Source: Pseudarthrobacter sp. NBSH8 (lineage in GTDB: Bacteria > Actinomycetota > Actinomycetes > Actinomycetales > Micrococcaceae). From it: a DNA stretch of 64,000 nt. The position numbers were made by a program, and so were the translations under genes. Location of the stretch: assembly GCF_014217545.1 (NCBI RefSeq), contig NZ_CP043178.1, positions 1,240,001-1,304,000 of the forward strand, given 5' to 3'. This document shows, piece by piece, positions 16,188-25,380 of this stretch. The stretch's first letter is position 1, and every line of letters starts with the position of its first letter. The notes below the pieces were generated by a model, which was not told the origin of the DNA, ran no database searches, and was given only the letters and a program-made list of their open reading frames with translations.

Positions 16188-16883
16188 CTAAGCCAGGGCG
16201 TAGGGCGGTACAGTGCTCCCGGCTGCAAACGGGGTGAACCAGCCCTTGATACTGAGGTTCCCGGCGTCGATTTCCGGAAGGTCGGGGCAGTCCGAGTAGA
16301 GGGCTGGACTATCGGCTTCTTCCAACAGGACTTCCTCGACCTGCGCCCGCCAGTCTTCCGGGAGATCGAGTTCATAGATGTCCTCGGTGATTTCCGCCTG
16401 ATCGAGCAGGCAGCGGACGGCGAGTTCGGCTGCGAGGCATCCGGGGGCTGTCCAGCCGCGGACCAGCGATGCCGTTACATCGGAAGCCACCACGATGAAC
16501 CTTTGGGTGAACTTGGCGTCGTAGCTGGCGGCGAACCGAGGCGGCAGCGAGGACAGCACAGAGGTCCCGGCGACGTCAGACGGAGTAACCGCATCCAGGG
16601 CGGTCAGGGTCCCCAGATCGCGGAAGAGCTGGTCAACGAGAACGCCCGACGAGTTCCACAGGAGTCCTGCCAGCACGAGTGTCTGGCTCACGGCTGTTTT
16701 CCGGTCTTCCGGCGAGACCGCGGCCATTTCGTCCAGGTCTTCGGGTTCGAACTGCAGCCGCTGCTCCGGCGTCATGTCATCCGGGTGCGGGTCAAGACCC
16801 AACAATTCCAGGCTCAGCCCCGTCAGTTTTCTGGCGTCGGCCAGCAGCTCTTCGGTGATGTCGTCTTCTTCGTCGGCATTCAT
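16188..16883 (-). CDS. Conserved hypothetical acidic protein
   Basis: A 231-residue cytoplasmic protein I do not recognise. The N-terminal half is strongly acidic (DEEDDITEELLADA; PDDMTPEQRLQFEPEDLDEMA). The middle and C-terminal parts are mixed helical with no clear motif, no membrane segment and no signal peptide. ATG at 16883 and GTG at 16889 are both possible starts. Neighbours are a convergent PspC gene and, upstream on the same strand, the nitrate reductase flavoprotein gene. The gap of about 80 bases to that gene neither requires nor excludes co-transcription. Confidence 0.7.
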   Translation of the reverse strand: MNADEEDDITEELLADARKLTGLSLELLGLDPHPDDMTPEQRLQFEPEDLDEMAAVSPEDRKTAVSQTLVLAGLLWNSSGVLVDQLFRDLGTLTALDAVTPSDVAGTSVLSSLPPRFAASYDAKFTQRFIVVASDVTASLVRGWTAPGCLAAELAVRCLLDQAEITEDIYELDLPEDWRAQVEEVLLEEADSPALYSDCPDLPEIDAGNLSIKGWFTPFAAGSTVPPYALA

Positions 16884-16965
16884 GGCCACGATGTTACCTG
16901 CCGCCCGCGGTCGTCCCCGATTCGCGTTACGCGGACATGTCCGGGCTTCCCGGCTTCAGGACGAC

Positions 16966-18528
16966 TCAGGCGGCGGGAGCCGCCTGGAAGTGTTTTTCGA
17001 TGAGCCCCTTGATGTCCTCGTGGCAGCCGCCGCAGCCGGTGCCGGCGCGGGTCGCCTTGGACACCTCGGCCACGGTGGAGCAGCCATCCGCCACGGCACC
17101 CTGGATCTTGGTGCCGCTGACACCGGCGCAGCGGCATACGGTTTCTTCCGGGTCCGCGGGACCGGATGCGGCCAGCTGGTCCGGACCGTCCAGCCGCAGC
17201 AGCAGGGACCTGTCGGCCGGCAGTTCCGCGCCGCGCTCAAACAGTCCCACGAGCTCGGCGGCGGTCCGCGGCATGCCCACGGCCACCAGGCCTTCCAGCA
17301 CTCCGCCGCGGGTGGTCATCTTGACGTAGCGGCCGTGTTCCGGATCTGCCCACTGGGCGATCTGCAGCCGCGGCCGGCCGTTCACGGCACCAGCGGTGAG
17401 GGCTTCTTCATCCCACGGCTCGGCACCGTTGTCCCCGGCCACCGCCATGTTCATGCCGCGGGCCTTGAGCACAATCACGCCGGCCTGTTCCTGGGGCAGC
17501 TCCTGCAGCGCGTCGGCCTGCTCCTGTGTGCCGGTGGCCAGCCTGGTCAGGTATTCGGCCAGCCATTCGGCCTGCCGCCACCCGGGACCCACCAGGCCGG
17601 ACGGGCCCTTCGCCGTGCGGCATTCACCGCAGGCTGGGTCCGGGCAACGGACTTCGGCGCAGTCGCCGATCGCGAAGATGTGCGGCTCGTGGTGGGCCCG
17701 CAGCCGGTGGTCCACCAGGATGCCGATGCCGGTGGACAGACCGCAGCCTTCGGCGAGCTCGGTCCTGGGACGGACGCCGCAGGAGAGGACCAGGAGGTCG
17801 CCGTCGATCGCCGAACCGTCATTGAGCAGCAGCGCCGAGAACCCGCCGTCGGGCGCGTTGTGCTCCACCCCGGTGGACCGGGCATTGCCGGCCATTCGGA
17901 CGCCGCACCGGCGCAGGCTGGCCGCGAGGACCGCTCCGCCGCCGCGGTCGATGGTGCGGCCCAGGGGGTGCGGCCCGTTGTGTACCACCGTGACGGTGGC
18001 GCCTTCCTCGGCAGCGGCGAGGGCTGTTTCGAGGCCAAGGACGCCGCCGCCGAGCACCACAACGCGCTTGCCGCCGTCGACGGCCTGCTTGAGCACGGCA
18101 GCGTCCCGGAGGTCCCGGAGCGCGGTCACGCCGGCCGGAAGGACGGGGGAAGCGGGATCGGGGTTGATGCCGGTCAGGTTGGGGATAACGGGCCGGGAAC
18201 CGGTGGCGAAGACCAGCCGCTCATAGTGGATGGAGGTGCCGTCGGTGAGAAGTACCTGCTGGCGGGCCCGGTCCACACGGCGGACGCGCACACCGAGCCG
18301 GACGTCCACGCCGTCGGCGGCCAGGGCTGCCGCGTCGGAGAGGGCCAGGGCGTCGGCGGTGGTGCGTCCGACGCCGAGGTCGGCCACCAGCACACGGTTG
18401 TACGCGGCCTCTGCCTCTTCGCCCACGACGGTCAGGCTGACGTGCCCGTCGCGGACCGCGGGCAGCAGTTCATCGATCAGGCGGGCAGCCACCGGGCCGA
18501 AACCAACAACGACAATCTGCTCACTCAT
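16966..18528 (-). CDS. Assimilatory nitrate reductase electron-transfer subunit (FAD, 2Fe-2S)
   Basis: A 520-residue flavoprotein that probably passes electrons from NAD(P)H to the nitrate reductase catalytic subunit encoded just upstream. It opens with an FAD motif (IVVVGFGPVAARLI), has a nucleotide-binding motif RVVVLGGGVLGLETA and a late FAD motif HIFAIGDCAEV, and ends with a BFD-type 2Fe-2S domain (CRCAGVSG; CGGCHEDIKGL). An additional cysteine group, CPDPACGEC, follows the FAD motif. The ATG at 18528 overlaps the stop of the catalytic subunit by 4 bp. It lacks the NirB siroheme domains, so it is not a second nitrite reductase. Confidence 0.85.
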   Translation of the reverse strand: MSEQIVVVGFGPVAARLIDELLPAVRDGHVSLTVVGEEAEAAYNRVLVADLGVGRTTADALALSDAAALAADGVDVRLGVRVRRVDRARQQVLLTDGTSIHYERLVFATGSRPVIPNLTGINPDPASPVLPAGVTALRDLRDAAVLKQAVDGGKRVVVLGGGVLGLETALAAAEEGATVTVVHNGPHPLGRTIDRGGGAVLAASLRRCGVRMAGNARSTGVEHNAPDGGFSALLLNDGSAIDGDLLVLSCGVRPRTELAEGCGLSTGIGILVDHRLRAHHEPHIFAIGDCAEVRCPDPACGECRTAKGPSGLVGPGWRQAEWLAEYLTRLATGTQEQADALQELPQEQAGVIVLKARGMNMAVAGDNGAEPWDEEALTAGAVNGRPRLQIAQWADPEHGRYVKMTTRGGVLEGLVAVGMPRTAAELVGLFERGAELPADRSLLLRLDGPDQLAASGPADPEETVCRCAGVSGTKIQGAVADGCSTVAEVSKATRAGTGCGGCHEDIKGLIEKHFQAAPAA

Positions 18529-20753
18529 GAGGCCTCCGATGTCTGAAGAACACTGTTCTGAAGTCCGGTTGCGACCGCCCGGACCCACACCTTGTTGAAC
18601 TTGAATTCGGGCATCCCGGAAATGGGATCCGTTGCCGCCTCGGTGAGGCGGTTCGCGCTTTCCAGTTCCGGAAAATGGAACGGCAGGAAGACTGTCTCGG
18701 GACGGATCGCGGTGCTGAGTTCCGCCCGGCACACCACCTCGCCGCGTTCATTGGCCACCGAGACAAATGCACCCTCGGTGATGCCCATGGCGGCAGCGGC
18801 AGCGGGGTGGATCTGCATTTTCGCTTCAGGCTGGCTGGCCAGCAGCTCAGACACCCGCCGGGTCTGAGCTCCGGACTGGTAGTGCTCCAGGAGGCGGCCG
18901 GTGATCAGGGTCATGGTTTTCGCGGCCGGGTCCGGATTGGCGTCCGGCGTACGACGGCGGCGGGGCGTCACCGGGGTCATGACCGCCATGCCGCCGGCGT
19001 GGGCGAACGTATCCAGGAAGAGCCGGGGCGTGCCGGTGCTCCCCGCAGGGTAGGGCCAGTAGGCGGCTTCGCCGCGGTCCAGCATGGCGTAGTCGATGCC
19101 GGAGTAGTCGGCGTGCCCGCCGGCGGAGGCCAGCCGCAGTTCCTCAAAGACCGTTTCCGGATCTTCGCTATACGTGGACGGGGCTTCGAGGGCTTCGGCG
19201 AGCCGGGCCATGATCCACAGTTCGCTGCGCGCCCCGGCGGGCGGCTGCAGGGCGCGGCGGCGGCGGAGCACGCGTCCCTCCAGGTTGGTGAGCGTGCCCT
19301 CCTCCTCGGCCCACTGCAGGACCGGGAGGATGAGGTCGGCTTCGGCGGCCGTCTCGGACATAAAGAAGTCGCAGACCACCAGGAAGTCCAGGCTGCGGAG
19401 CCCGGCAATGACGGCGTTCGCGTCGGGGGAGGCCACCGCGATGTTGGAGGCGTGCACAAAAAGGCACCGGACGCCGTCGGGCTGCCCCAGCGACTTCAGC
19501 AACTGGACGGCGGGCAGCCCGGGCCCGGGAATGGTTTCCTCCGGGACGCCCCAGACGCCGGCCATATGGGCGCGGGCCGCGGGATCGGTGATCTTGCGGT
19601 AGCCGGGGAGCTGGTCGGCCTTCTGGCCGTGCTCGCGGCCGCCCTGGCCGTTGCCCTGGCCGGTCAGGGTGCCGTAGCCGCTGCGGCGTGAGCCGGGCAG
19701 TCCCAGCAGGAGGCTGAGGTTGATCGCGGCGGTGGCGGTGTCCGTGCCGTCCACGTGCTGTTCCACGCCGCGGCCGGTCAGGATGTAGCTCCCGCCCTTG
19801 CCCGCGCCGTCGGCAAGCCTGCGGGCGGTTTCCCGGATGAGCTCCGCCGGGACGCCGGTGAGGGACTGGACACGTTCGGGCCAGAACGAGTTGACGCTGC
19901 GGACCACGGCCTCATAGCCGGTGGTGCGTGCCGCGATGAAGTCCTGGTCGGCAAGGCCTTCGTGGATGATCACGTGTGAGAGGCCCAGTAGGAGGGTGAG
20001 GTCGGTGCCCGGCAGGGGCTGGAGGTGGAGGCCGCCGCCGTCGGCCGTGAACTTCGCCGTGGCTGAACGGCGGGGATCCACCACGATCAGCCCGCCGGCG
20101 TCGCGGGCGCCCTGGAGGTGCTGCACAAACGGCGGCATGGTTTCGGCGACGTTGGAGCCGAGCATCATGATGGTGCTGGCGGAGTCCAGGTCTGCCAGCG
20201 GGAACGGGAGGCCGCGGTCCAGGCCGAAGGCACGCATCCCGGCGGCCGCGGCGGAGGACATGCAGAAACGGCCGTTGTAGTCGATGCGCGAGGTGCCCAG
20301 GGCCAGGCGGGCGAACTTGCCCAGCATGTAGGCCTTCTCGTTGGTGAGGCCACCGCCGCCGAAAACCCCGACGGCGTCCTTGCCGTAGCGTGCCTGTGTG
20401 TCCTTCACGGCGGTGCTGACCAGCGCCAGCGCCTGGTCCCAGCCGATGGGGTGATGGACGCCGTCGGCCCCCTTGAGCAGCGGTTCGGTGACCCGTCCGG
20501 GGTGGTTCAGGAGCGTGGCGGAGGTCCAGCCTTTGCGGCAGAGGCCGCCGCGGTTGGTGGGGAAGTCCCGGCCGCTTACTTCGAGGAGGGGGGCCTTCAG
20601 GAGGGAGGCGTCTGCAGCGGCCAGCGCTGCGGATTCAGCCGGCACGGGGACTGACCCCGGCTCGGAAGCCGGGGTCAGTTCCGCTGGTGACGTGAGCGTC
20701 ATGGCGCACTGCAGGGCGCAGTAAGGGCAGTGCGTGTCGGCGCTTTTGGTCAT
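18525..20753 (-). CDS. nasA: Assimilatory nitrate reductase, molybdopterin catalytic subunit
   Basis: It reduces nitrate to nitrite in the cytoplasm. A 742-residue bis-MGD oxidoreductase. The N-terminal 4Fe-4S cysteines are Cys9, Cys12, Cys16 and Cys72 ([14 protein letters not shown]), and the likely molybdenum ligand is the Cys in [11 protein letters not shown]. Between Cys16 and Cys72 is an Ala/Pro/Ser-rich insertion of about 30 residues. There is no Tat signal and no C-terminal BFD domain; that function is supplied by the downstream flavoprotein. It starts 1 base after the narK stop, so narK, nasA and the flavoprotein gene form one operon. Confidence 0.95.
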   Translation of the reverse strand: MTKSADTHCPYCALQCAMTLTSPAELTPASEPGSVPVPAESAALAAADASLLKAPLLEVSGRDFPTNRGGLCRKGWTSATLLNHPGRVTEPLLKGADGVHHPIGWDQALALVSTAVKDTQARYGKDAVGVFGGGGLTNEKAYMLGKFARLALGTSRIDYNGRFCMSSAAAAGMRAFGLDRGLPFPLADLDSASTIMMLGSNVAETMPPFVQHLQGARDAGGLIVVDPRRSATAKFTADGGGLHLQPLPGTDLTLLLGLSHVIIHEGLADQDFIAARTTGYEAVVRSVNSFWPERVQSLTGVPAELIRETARRLADGAGKGGSYILTGRGVEQHVDGTDTATAAINLSLLLGLPGSRRSGYGTLTGQGNGQGGREHGQKADQLPGYRKITDPAARAHMAGVWGVPEETIPGPGLPAVQLLKSLGQPDGVRCLFVHASNIAVASPDANAVIAGLRSLDFLVVCDFFMSETAAEADLILPVLQWAEEEGTLTNLEGRVLRRRRALQPPAGARSELWIMARLAEALEAPSTYSEDPETVFEELRLASAGGHADYSGIDYAMLDRGEAAYWPYPAGSTGTPRLFLDTFAHAGGMAVMTPVTPRRRRTPDANPDPAAKTMTLITGRLLEHYQSGAQTRRVSELLASQPEAKMQIHPAAAAAMGITEGAFVSVANERGEVVCRAELSTAIRPETVFLPFHFPELESANRLTEAATDPISGMPEFKFNKVWVRAVATGLQNSVLQTSEAS

Positions 20754-20754
20754 G

Positions 20755-22227
20755 TTAGACGTGTCCCATCGCGTTTCGGTTGGCGTTGCGGATGTAGAAG
20801 AACCAGCAGACCGCCAGCATCACTACGTAGGCTCCGACGAATCCGTAGAAGGCCGGGGTGTAGGAACCGCTGGCCGTGTTGGAAGCGTTCAGGACCTGCG
20901 GGATAACGAAGCCGCCATAAGCGCCGATGGCCGAGATGAGTCCGAGAGCAGACGACGCGAGCCGCTGGGTCTGCACGGTGCTGGCACCGGACATTGCTGC
21001 CCGGCTGGACGTGGCGAAGATGATGGGGATCATCCGGTAGGTTGCGCCGTTGCCGAAGCCGCTGGCGGTGAAGAGCATCAGGAACAGGACCAGGAAGAGC
21101 CAGAAGTTCTTCAGCGGCAGGGTCCAGATCATGGTCAGGGTGATGACGGCCATCGCGGCAAAGGCTGCGACAGTCATCCGTGCCCCGCCCATGCGGTCAG
21201 CCATGCGTCCGCCGTAGGGGCGGGCGAGTGAACCGACCAGCGGGCCGAGGAAGGCCAGCGAGAGTGCCACGGTGCCGACTCCGATGGAGGAGAACGCCGG
21301 GAAGTAGTCCTTGATGAGCTTGGGGAACACTCCGGCGAAGCCGATGAACGAACCGAAGGTACCGATGTACAGCAGCGCCATGATCCACAGGTGCGGTTCC
21401 TTCAGTGCTGCGACCGAGCCGGCCACGTCACCCTTGGCGCTGGTGAGGTTGTCCATGTACTTCCAGGCACCGAAGGCGGCGATCAGGATGAAGGGGATCC
21501 ACATCCAGCCGGCCATGGGCAGGTTGACGCTGCCGACGGCCACCAGTGTGATCACAATCGGGACGGCGAGCTGTGCAACGGCTGCACCCATGTTGCCGCC
21601 TGCGGCGTTCAGGCCCAGGGCCCAGCCCTTCTCCCGTGCCGGGTAGAAGAACGTGATGTTGGCCATCGAGCTGGCGAAGTTGCCGCCGCCGAAGCCTGCC
21701 AGTGCTGCCACGAAGAGCATGACGCCGAACGGGGTTTCCGGGTTGGAGACGCAGAGTCCCAGGCCGACGGAGGGGATCAGGAGGAGGAGCGCCGACACGA
21801 TGGTCCAGTTCCGGCCGCCGAAGCGGGGGACCATAAAGGTGTAGGGGATCCGGAGCGTGGCGCCTACCAGGCTGGGCATCGAGATCAGCCAGAAGATTTC
21901 CGAGGTGGTGAACGTGAAGCCGGCTGCAGGAAGCTGGACCACCACGATGGACCAGAGCTGCCAGACCACAAAGCCGAGGAACTCGGCGAAGATGGACCAG
22001 TTCAGGTTGCGGCGGGCGATGGTCCGGCCGCCGGACTCCCACTGCTCTTTGTTCTCGGCGTTCCAGTTGGCGATCCAGCGGCCTGGACGGAACTCAAGGG
22101 CGGGGGCGTCGGTTGTACTGGTGGAGGGCTGCGGGCTGGCGGATGAGGACACGCCTCCGTGCAGCGGGTCGGTGTCAATATCTACGGAATTGCCGGGGCC
22201 GGCATTTGCGCTGCGGTCAACAGTCAC
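20755..22227 (-). CDS. narK: Nitrate/nitrite MFS transporter NarK
   Basis: A 490-residue major facilitator of the nitrate/nitrite porter family with about 12 membrane segments. Signature sequences include GFGGGNFASSMANITFF and GFGNGATYRMIPIIF, the two glycine-rich nitrate signature helices of NarK proteins. I chose GTG at 22227 rather than the in-frame ATG at 22242, because AGGAGG (minus strand, 22234-22239) lies exactly 6 bases before the GTG and overlaps the second and third codons of the longer form. It is the first gene of the narK-nasA-flavoprotein operon. Confidence 0.95.
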   Translation of the reverse strand: MTVDRSANAGPGNSVDIDTDPLHGGVSSSASPQPSTSTTDAPALEFRPGRWIANWNAENKEQWESGGRTIARRNLNWSIFAEFLGFVVWQLWSIVVVQLPAAGFTFTTSEIFWLISMPSLVGATLRIPYTFMVPRFGGRNWTIVSALLLLIPSVGLGLCVSNPETPFGVMLFVAALAGFGGGNFASSMANITFFYPAREKGWALGLNAAGGNMGAAVAQLAVPIVITLVAVGSVNLPMAGWMWIPFILIAAFGAWKYMDNLTSAKGDVAGSVAALKEPHLWIMALLYIGTFGSFIGFAGVFPKLIKDYFPAFSSIGVGTVALSLAFLGPLVGSLARPYGGRMADRMGGARMTVAAFAAMAVITLTMIWTLPLKNFWLFLVLFLMLFTASGFGNGATYRMIPIIFATSSRAAMSGASTVQTQRLASSALGLISAIGAYGGFVIPQVLNASNTASGSYTPAFYGFVGAYVVMLAVCWFFYIRNANRNAMGHV

Positions 22228-22276
22228 GGTGGACCTCCTCATGGGGGATGTTGTTCTTCCAAGGTAGAGAAGGCGC

Positions 22277-22314
22277 GTTTCGTGGACGGTCGCGGTTTGT
22301 TAACGCGCTGTGAC
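22277..22314. promoter_or_regulatory. Possible GlnR-type box upstream of narK
   Basis: Four pentamers in 11-bp register: GTTTC (22277), GGTCG (22288), GTTAA (22299) and GTGAC (22310). The first and last match the GlnR half-site forms (GTTTC and GTNAC). The two inner ones are poor. It lies 50-87 bases before the narK start. Confidence 0.35.
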
Positions 22315-22375
22315 ATTTGCCTATCGGCAGCCATCCGGCGGCGTGAGGAGAGTTAACGGACCAAAGGATGAGACG

Positions 22376-22420
22376 TGGACCACGGGTCCATATGATGGAC
22401 CTTTTGTCCATTGACTGGAC
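22376..22420. promoter_or_regulatory. Array of alternating TGGAC(C)/GGTCCA half-sites
   Basis: Five half-sites occur within 45 bases: TGGACC (22376), GGTCCA (22385), TGGACC (22396), GTCCA (22406) and TGGAC (22416), with spacers of 3, 5, 4-5 and 5 bases. Adjacent pairs form perfect palindromes of alternating polarity. The array lies 79-123 bases before the MHS transporter start, in the intergenic region shared with narK. The regulator is unknown. Confidence 0.55.
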
Positions 22421-22498
22421 GGCCGGAACTAATATTGAGCTCTAACTACTGCATGCCGGACCTTACCGGGCCCGGCCGGTCCTCAGGAAAGTGCTCAT

Positions 22499-23911
22499 AT
22501 GTCATCCAGTCAAACCACCGCGGAGCCAAAATCCCCCAAGGCGGTGAACTCACGCGGCCGCGTGATTGTGGCCAGCCTGATCGGCACCACCGTTGAGTTC
22601 TACGATTTCTACGTCTACGCGACCGCCGCCGTGCTGGTCTTCCCGTCACTGTTCTTCCCCAACCAGAACGAGACCACCCAGCTGCTGAGCTCCTTCGCTG
22701 TCTTTGGTGTGGCCTTTGTTGCCCGCCCGCTGGGATCCATCGTCTTTGGCCACTTCGGCGACAAATTCGGCCGCAAGGGCACCCTGGTGGCCTCGTTGCT
22801 GACCATGGGCATTGCCACGTTCCTGATCGGCTGCCTGCCCACTGCACTGGTCCCCGGCTGGCAATTCTGGGCCCCGGCACTGCTCGTTGTTATGCGCTTC
22901 GCCCAGGGCCTCGCCCTTGGCGGCGAATGGAGCGGCGCTGCCCTCCTGGCCACCGAAAACGCCCCGGCCAACAAGCGCGCAATCTACGGCACGTTCCCGC
23001 AGCTCGGAGCACCCATAGGCTTCATCATCGCGAACGTGATCTTCCTGGTGGCCAGCTACACGCTGACGCCGGCCGACTTCCTGGCCTGGGGCTGGCGCGT
23101 GCCGTTCCTGCTCAGCGCCGTCATGGTGATCATCGGCCTGTACGTCCGCCTGAAACTGATCGAAACCCCTGCCTTTACCAAGGTGCTCGAATCCAACGAG
23201 GTGGCCAAGTTGCCGCTGGCCCGGGTCTTCAAGTCCAGTGGCCGTCCGCTCATCCTGGGCACGTTCATCATGCTCGCCACGTACGTTCTCTTCTACCTGA
23301 TGACCACGTTCACGCTGACTTACGGAACCCGCGCCTCCAACCTGGATGCCGCCAAGGCTGCCGCCGAGAAGGCCGGCAAACCAATGTCCGAGGCCGCAGC
23401 GGCAGCGTTTGTTCCCGGCCTGGGCTTCAACCGCAACGACTTCCTCTGGATGCTGATTGCCGGCGTCGTCTTCTTCGGCATCTTCACCCTGGTTTCAGGG
23501 CCGCTGGCGGAGAAGTACGGCCGCCGCAAGATGCTGCTGACCGTCACAGGTGGCATCTTCGTCTTCGGCCTGCTGTTCGTTCCGCTGTTCAGCGGCGGCT
23601 TTGTGGGCACCATGGCCCTGCTGATCATCGGCTTCTCGCTGATGGGCCTTACCTTCGGCCCCATGGGTGCGCTGCTGCCCGAACTGTTCCCAACCAACGT
23701 GCGCTACACGGGCTCCGCCGTCAGTTACAACGTGTCCAGCATCCTGGGTGCTGCGGTGGCTCCGTTTATCGCCGTCGCGCTTTGGGAGCTGGCTGACGGC
23801 AGCCCTGTCCTGGTGGGTGTCTACCTGACCGCGATGTCGGTACTGACGCTGATCGCGCTGTTCGTCAGCAAGGAAACCCGCGACCTGGACTACGAGAACA
23901 ACGTAGCCTGA
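22499..23911 (+). CDS. MHS family MFS transporter (organic acid or osmolyte/H+ symporter)
   Basis: A 470-residue metabolite:H+ symporter family protein with about 12 helices. It has the opening family motif GTTVEFYDFYVYATAA, the loop motif GHFGDKFGRKGTLV, GLALGGEWSGAALLATE, and the repeat of the loop motif later (GPLAEKYGRRKMLL). A soluble loop rich in Ala/Lys lies between the halves. Family members carry shikimate, alpha-ketoglutarate, proline/betaine and similar solutes; the substrate cannot be told from sequence. The ATG is preceded by AGGAAAG at slightly long spacing. The TGGACC operator-like array precedes it. Confidence 0.9.
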   Translation: MSSSQTTAEPKSPKAVNSRGRVIVASLIGTTVEFYDFYVYATAAVLVFPSLFFPNQNETTQLLSSFAVFGVAFVARPLGSIVFGHFGDKFGRKGTLVASLLTMGIATFLIGCLPTALVPGWQFWAPALLVVMRFAQGLALGGEWSGAALLATENAPANKRAIYGTFPQLGAPIGFIIANVIFLVASYTLTPADFLAWGWRVPFLLSAVMVIIGLYVRLKLIETPAFTKVLESNEVAKLPLARVFKSSGRPLILGTFIMLATYVLFYLMTTFTLTYGTRASNLDAAKAAAEKAGKPMSEAAAAAFVPGLGFNRNDFLWMLIAGVVFFGIFTLVSGPLAEKYGRRKMLLTVTGGIFVFGLLFVPLFSGGFVGTMALLIIGFSLMGLTFGPMGALLPELFPTNVRYTGSAVSYNVSSILGAAVAPFIAVALWELADGSPVLVGVYLTAMSVLTLIALFVSKETRDLDYENNVA

Positions 23912-23953
23912 CGCTCCGCCGTCGGGCGTTCCAGCCCGGTTGCTGACGGAACT

Positions 23954-23993
23954 GCCCGGCATGTTCCCCGTTATTGCGGGGAACATGCCGGGC
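23954..23993. terminator. Strong palindromic terminator between convergent genes
   Basis: A perfect stem of 17 bp (arms 23954-23970 and 23977-23993, GCCCGGCATGTTCCCCG and its complement) closes a 6-base loop. It lies between the convergent MHS transporter and GATase genes. No long U-tract follows on either strand. Confidence 0.75.
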
Positions 23994-24073
23994 ATTGCTG
24001 TGTCCGGGGCAGGCGCACCTGCGCAGGACACAGTGGAACGCGCGACGGCGGCGCCCGCCTACCAGCGCGGAGC

Positions 24074-24805
24074 TCAGCCGGCGTAGCGGGCCACGAAGTT
24101 CTTCAGAATGGTCATGGGCTCGGTGACGGTGAAGGTACGGGCGGCTGCCATCAGTTCCTCGGCGGATTCCGGCGGGAAGTAGCCGGCATGCCGGTAGATG
24201 TCGATCCTGGTGACCAGGCCCTCCGCGTCCAGCTCAGGGTGGAACTGCGTGGCGTACAGGTTCTGCTTGATCCGGAACATGTGGACGGGGCACGCCAAGG
24301 AGGATGCCAGCAGCACGGCGTGGGAGGGCAGCGATGAACAGGCTTCCTTGTGTCCGGTGAAGGCGGTGAAGCGGCGTGGCATCCCGCGCAGGAGCGGATC
24401 CGCGAGCCCTGCCTGCGTCAGCTCGATTTCCACCCCGCCCAACTGTTCGCCGAAGGTCCTGTCGATGACGGCGCCCTGGTGCCTTCCCAGTGTCCCAACC
24501 CCGTAGCAGGCGCCCAGGAAGGGAAAGTCCTGTTCCACGATCCGGTCCAACAGCCCGGCCAGCTCACGCTCTACGCGGTGCTGGGTGGCGCTTTTCTTCT
24601 CCGCGGGGTCGCTGGAGGTAAACGGACTGCCGCCCACAATCACGCCTGAGTATTCGGCCAGGTCAAGGTGCGGCAGGGGCGCGGCTTCAAGCCGGACGCG
24701 CCGTAGCTGCTCCGGCACCAGGCCGCCGTACCTCAGGTACGCGGCGTACTCGTCTTCAGCGGCGGCGTCTTCGGCCCGGGAGGCCAGGAGCAGGAAAGGC
24801 TTCAC
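24074..24805 (-). CDS. Class I glutamine amidotransferase-like protein
   Basis: A 243-residue stand-alone class I GATase domain resembling the glutaminase part of GMP synthase. The nucleophile elbow FLGACYGVG (Cys100) and the His189-Glu191 pair (QFHPELD) complete the catalytic triad, and GVIVGGSPFTSSD forms the oxyanion region. There is no synthetase domain. Such orphans include GMP-synthase-like and gamma-glutamyl-polyamine hydrolase-like proteins, and the true substrate is unknown. The start is GTG at 24805. It is convergent with the MHS transporter across the terminator at 23954. Confidence 0.88.
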   Translation of the reverse strand: MKPFLLLASRAEDAAAEDEYAAYLRYGGLVPEQLRRVRLEAAPLPHLDLAEYSGVIVGGSPFTSSDPAEKKSATQHRVERELAGLLDRIVEQDFPFLGACYGVGTLGRHQGAVIDRTFGEQLGGVEIELTQAGLADPLLRGMPRRFTAFTGHKEACSSLPSHAVLLASSLACPVHMFRIKQNLYATQFHPELDAEGLVTRIDIYRHAGYFPPESAEELMAAARTFTVTEPMTILKNFVARYAG

Positions 24806-24919
24806 ACGCTAAGTGTGCCTTTGGCCCCAGCCCGGCGCCAGAGCATCCCCGGCTCCAGAGCACTGTCCGGCGCCGGCGTGCCACTCAGGCCGGAGCACAG
24901 CCCAGGCGCCGGGGTGATG

Positions 24920-25360
24920 TCAGTGGCCGGCAGGCTGCACGAACGATCGCCGGGACTGCGGCTGTGCGGCCGGGTCTGCGTGGCGGTGGACCAGCTTCCA
25001 GTAGCCTTCTTCGCGCCGGAAGATGCTGGTCACGCGGAGCGCGAATTCCTCCGGCGCCGCGGCGCTCTCGAGGCGGGCACGGAAGTGTTCCGTTTCCACC
25101 AGGAAGGCCGTGTCACGTGCGGTGTAGGACGTGATGGTGTCGAATCCGAGCATCTCGCCGTCCTGGAACTGGCGGGACGCCTGGTCCAGCCGGGCCTCCA
25201 CTTGGGCCCAACCGCGTGCGATGCCGCCGAACGGGTTGGCCAGCGTGACGTCGTCGAGCCTGGAATACAGGTCCTTGACGGCACCGGGATTCCCGCGGGT
25301 GATTTCCGGAACCGCCAGGTGGTAGCGGTCTACTTCTTCTTCAAAACTGGGTGCAAGCAT
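24920..25360 (-). CDS. NTF2-like (SnoaL/DUF4440-type) protein
   Basis: A 146-residue protein with the pattern of the NTF2-like cone fold: an amphipathic helix with FEEEVDRYHLAVPEITRGNP and LYSRLDDVTLANPFGG, followed by beta strands ending in RREEGYWKLVHRHADP. Family members are isomerases, cyclases or ligand carriers, and no catalytic set is obvious here. It lies 20 bases downstream of the biotin carboxylase subunit gene on the same strand and may be in its transcript. Confidence 0.75.
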   Translation of the reverse strand: MLAPSFEEEVDRYHLAVPEITRGNPGAVKDLYSRLDDVTLANPFGGIARGWAQVEARLDQASRQFQDGEMLGFDTITSYTARDTAFLVETEHFRARLESAAAPEEFALRVTSIFRREEGYWKLVHRHADPAAQPQSRRSFVQPAGH

Positions 25361-25380
25361 AGGGGGGCCTCCGGCAGGGT

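Noticed and set aside
18529..18732. Longer start at 18732 for the nitrate reductase flavoprotein
   Set aside because: It would overlap the nasA gene by about 200 bases. The ATG at 18528 gives a 4-bp coupled overlap and an FAD motif right at the N-terminus.
22404..22438. Sigma70 promoter for the MHS transporter using TTGACT (22411) and TAATAT (22430)
   Set aside because: The spacer is only 13 bases; other pairings give 16 or 20 bases with poor hexamers.
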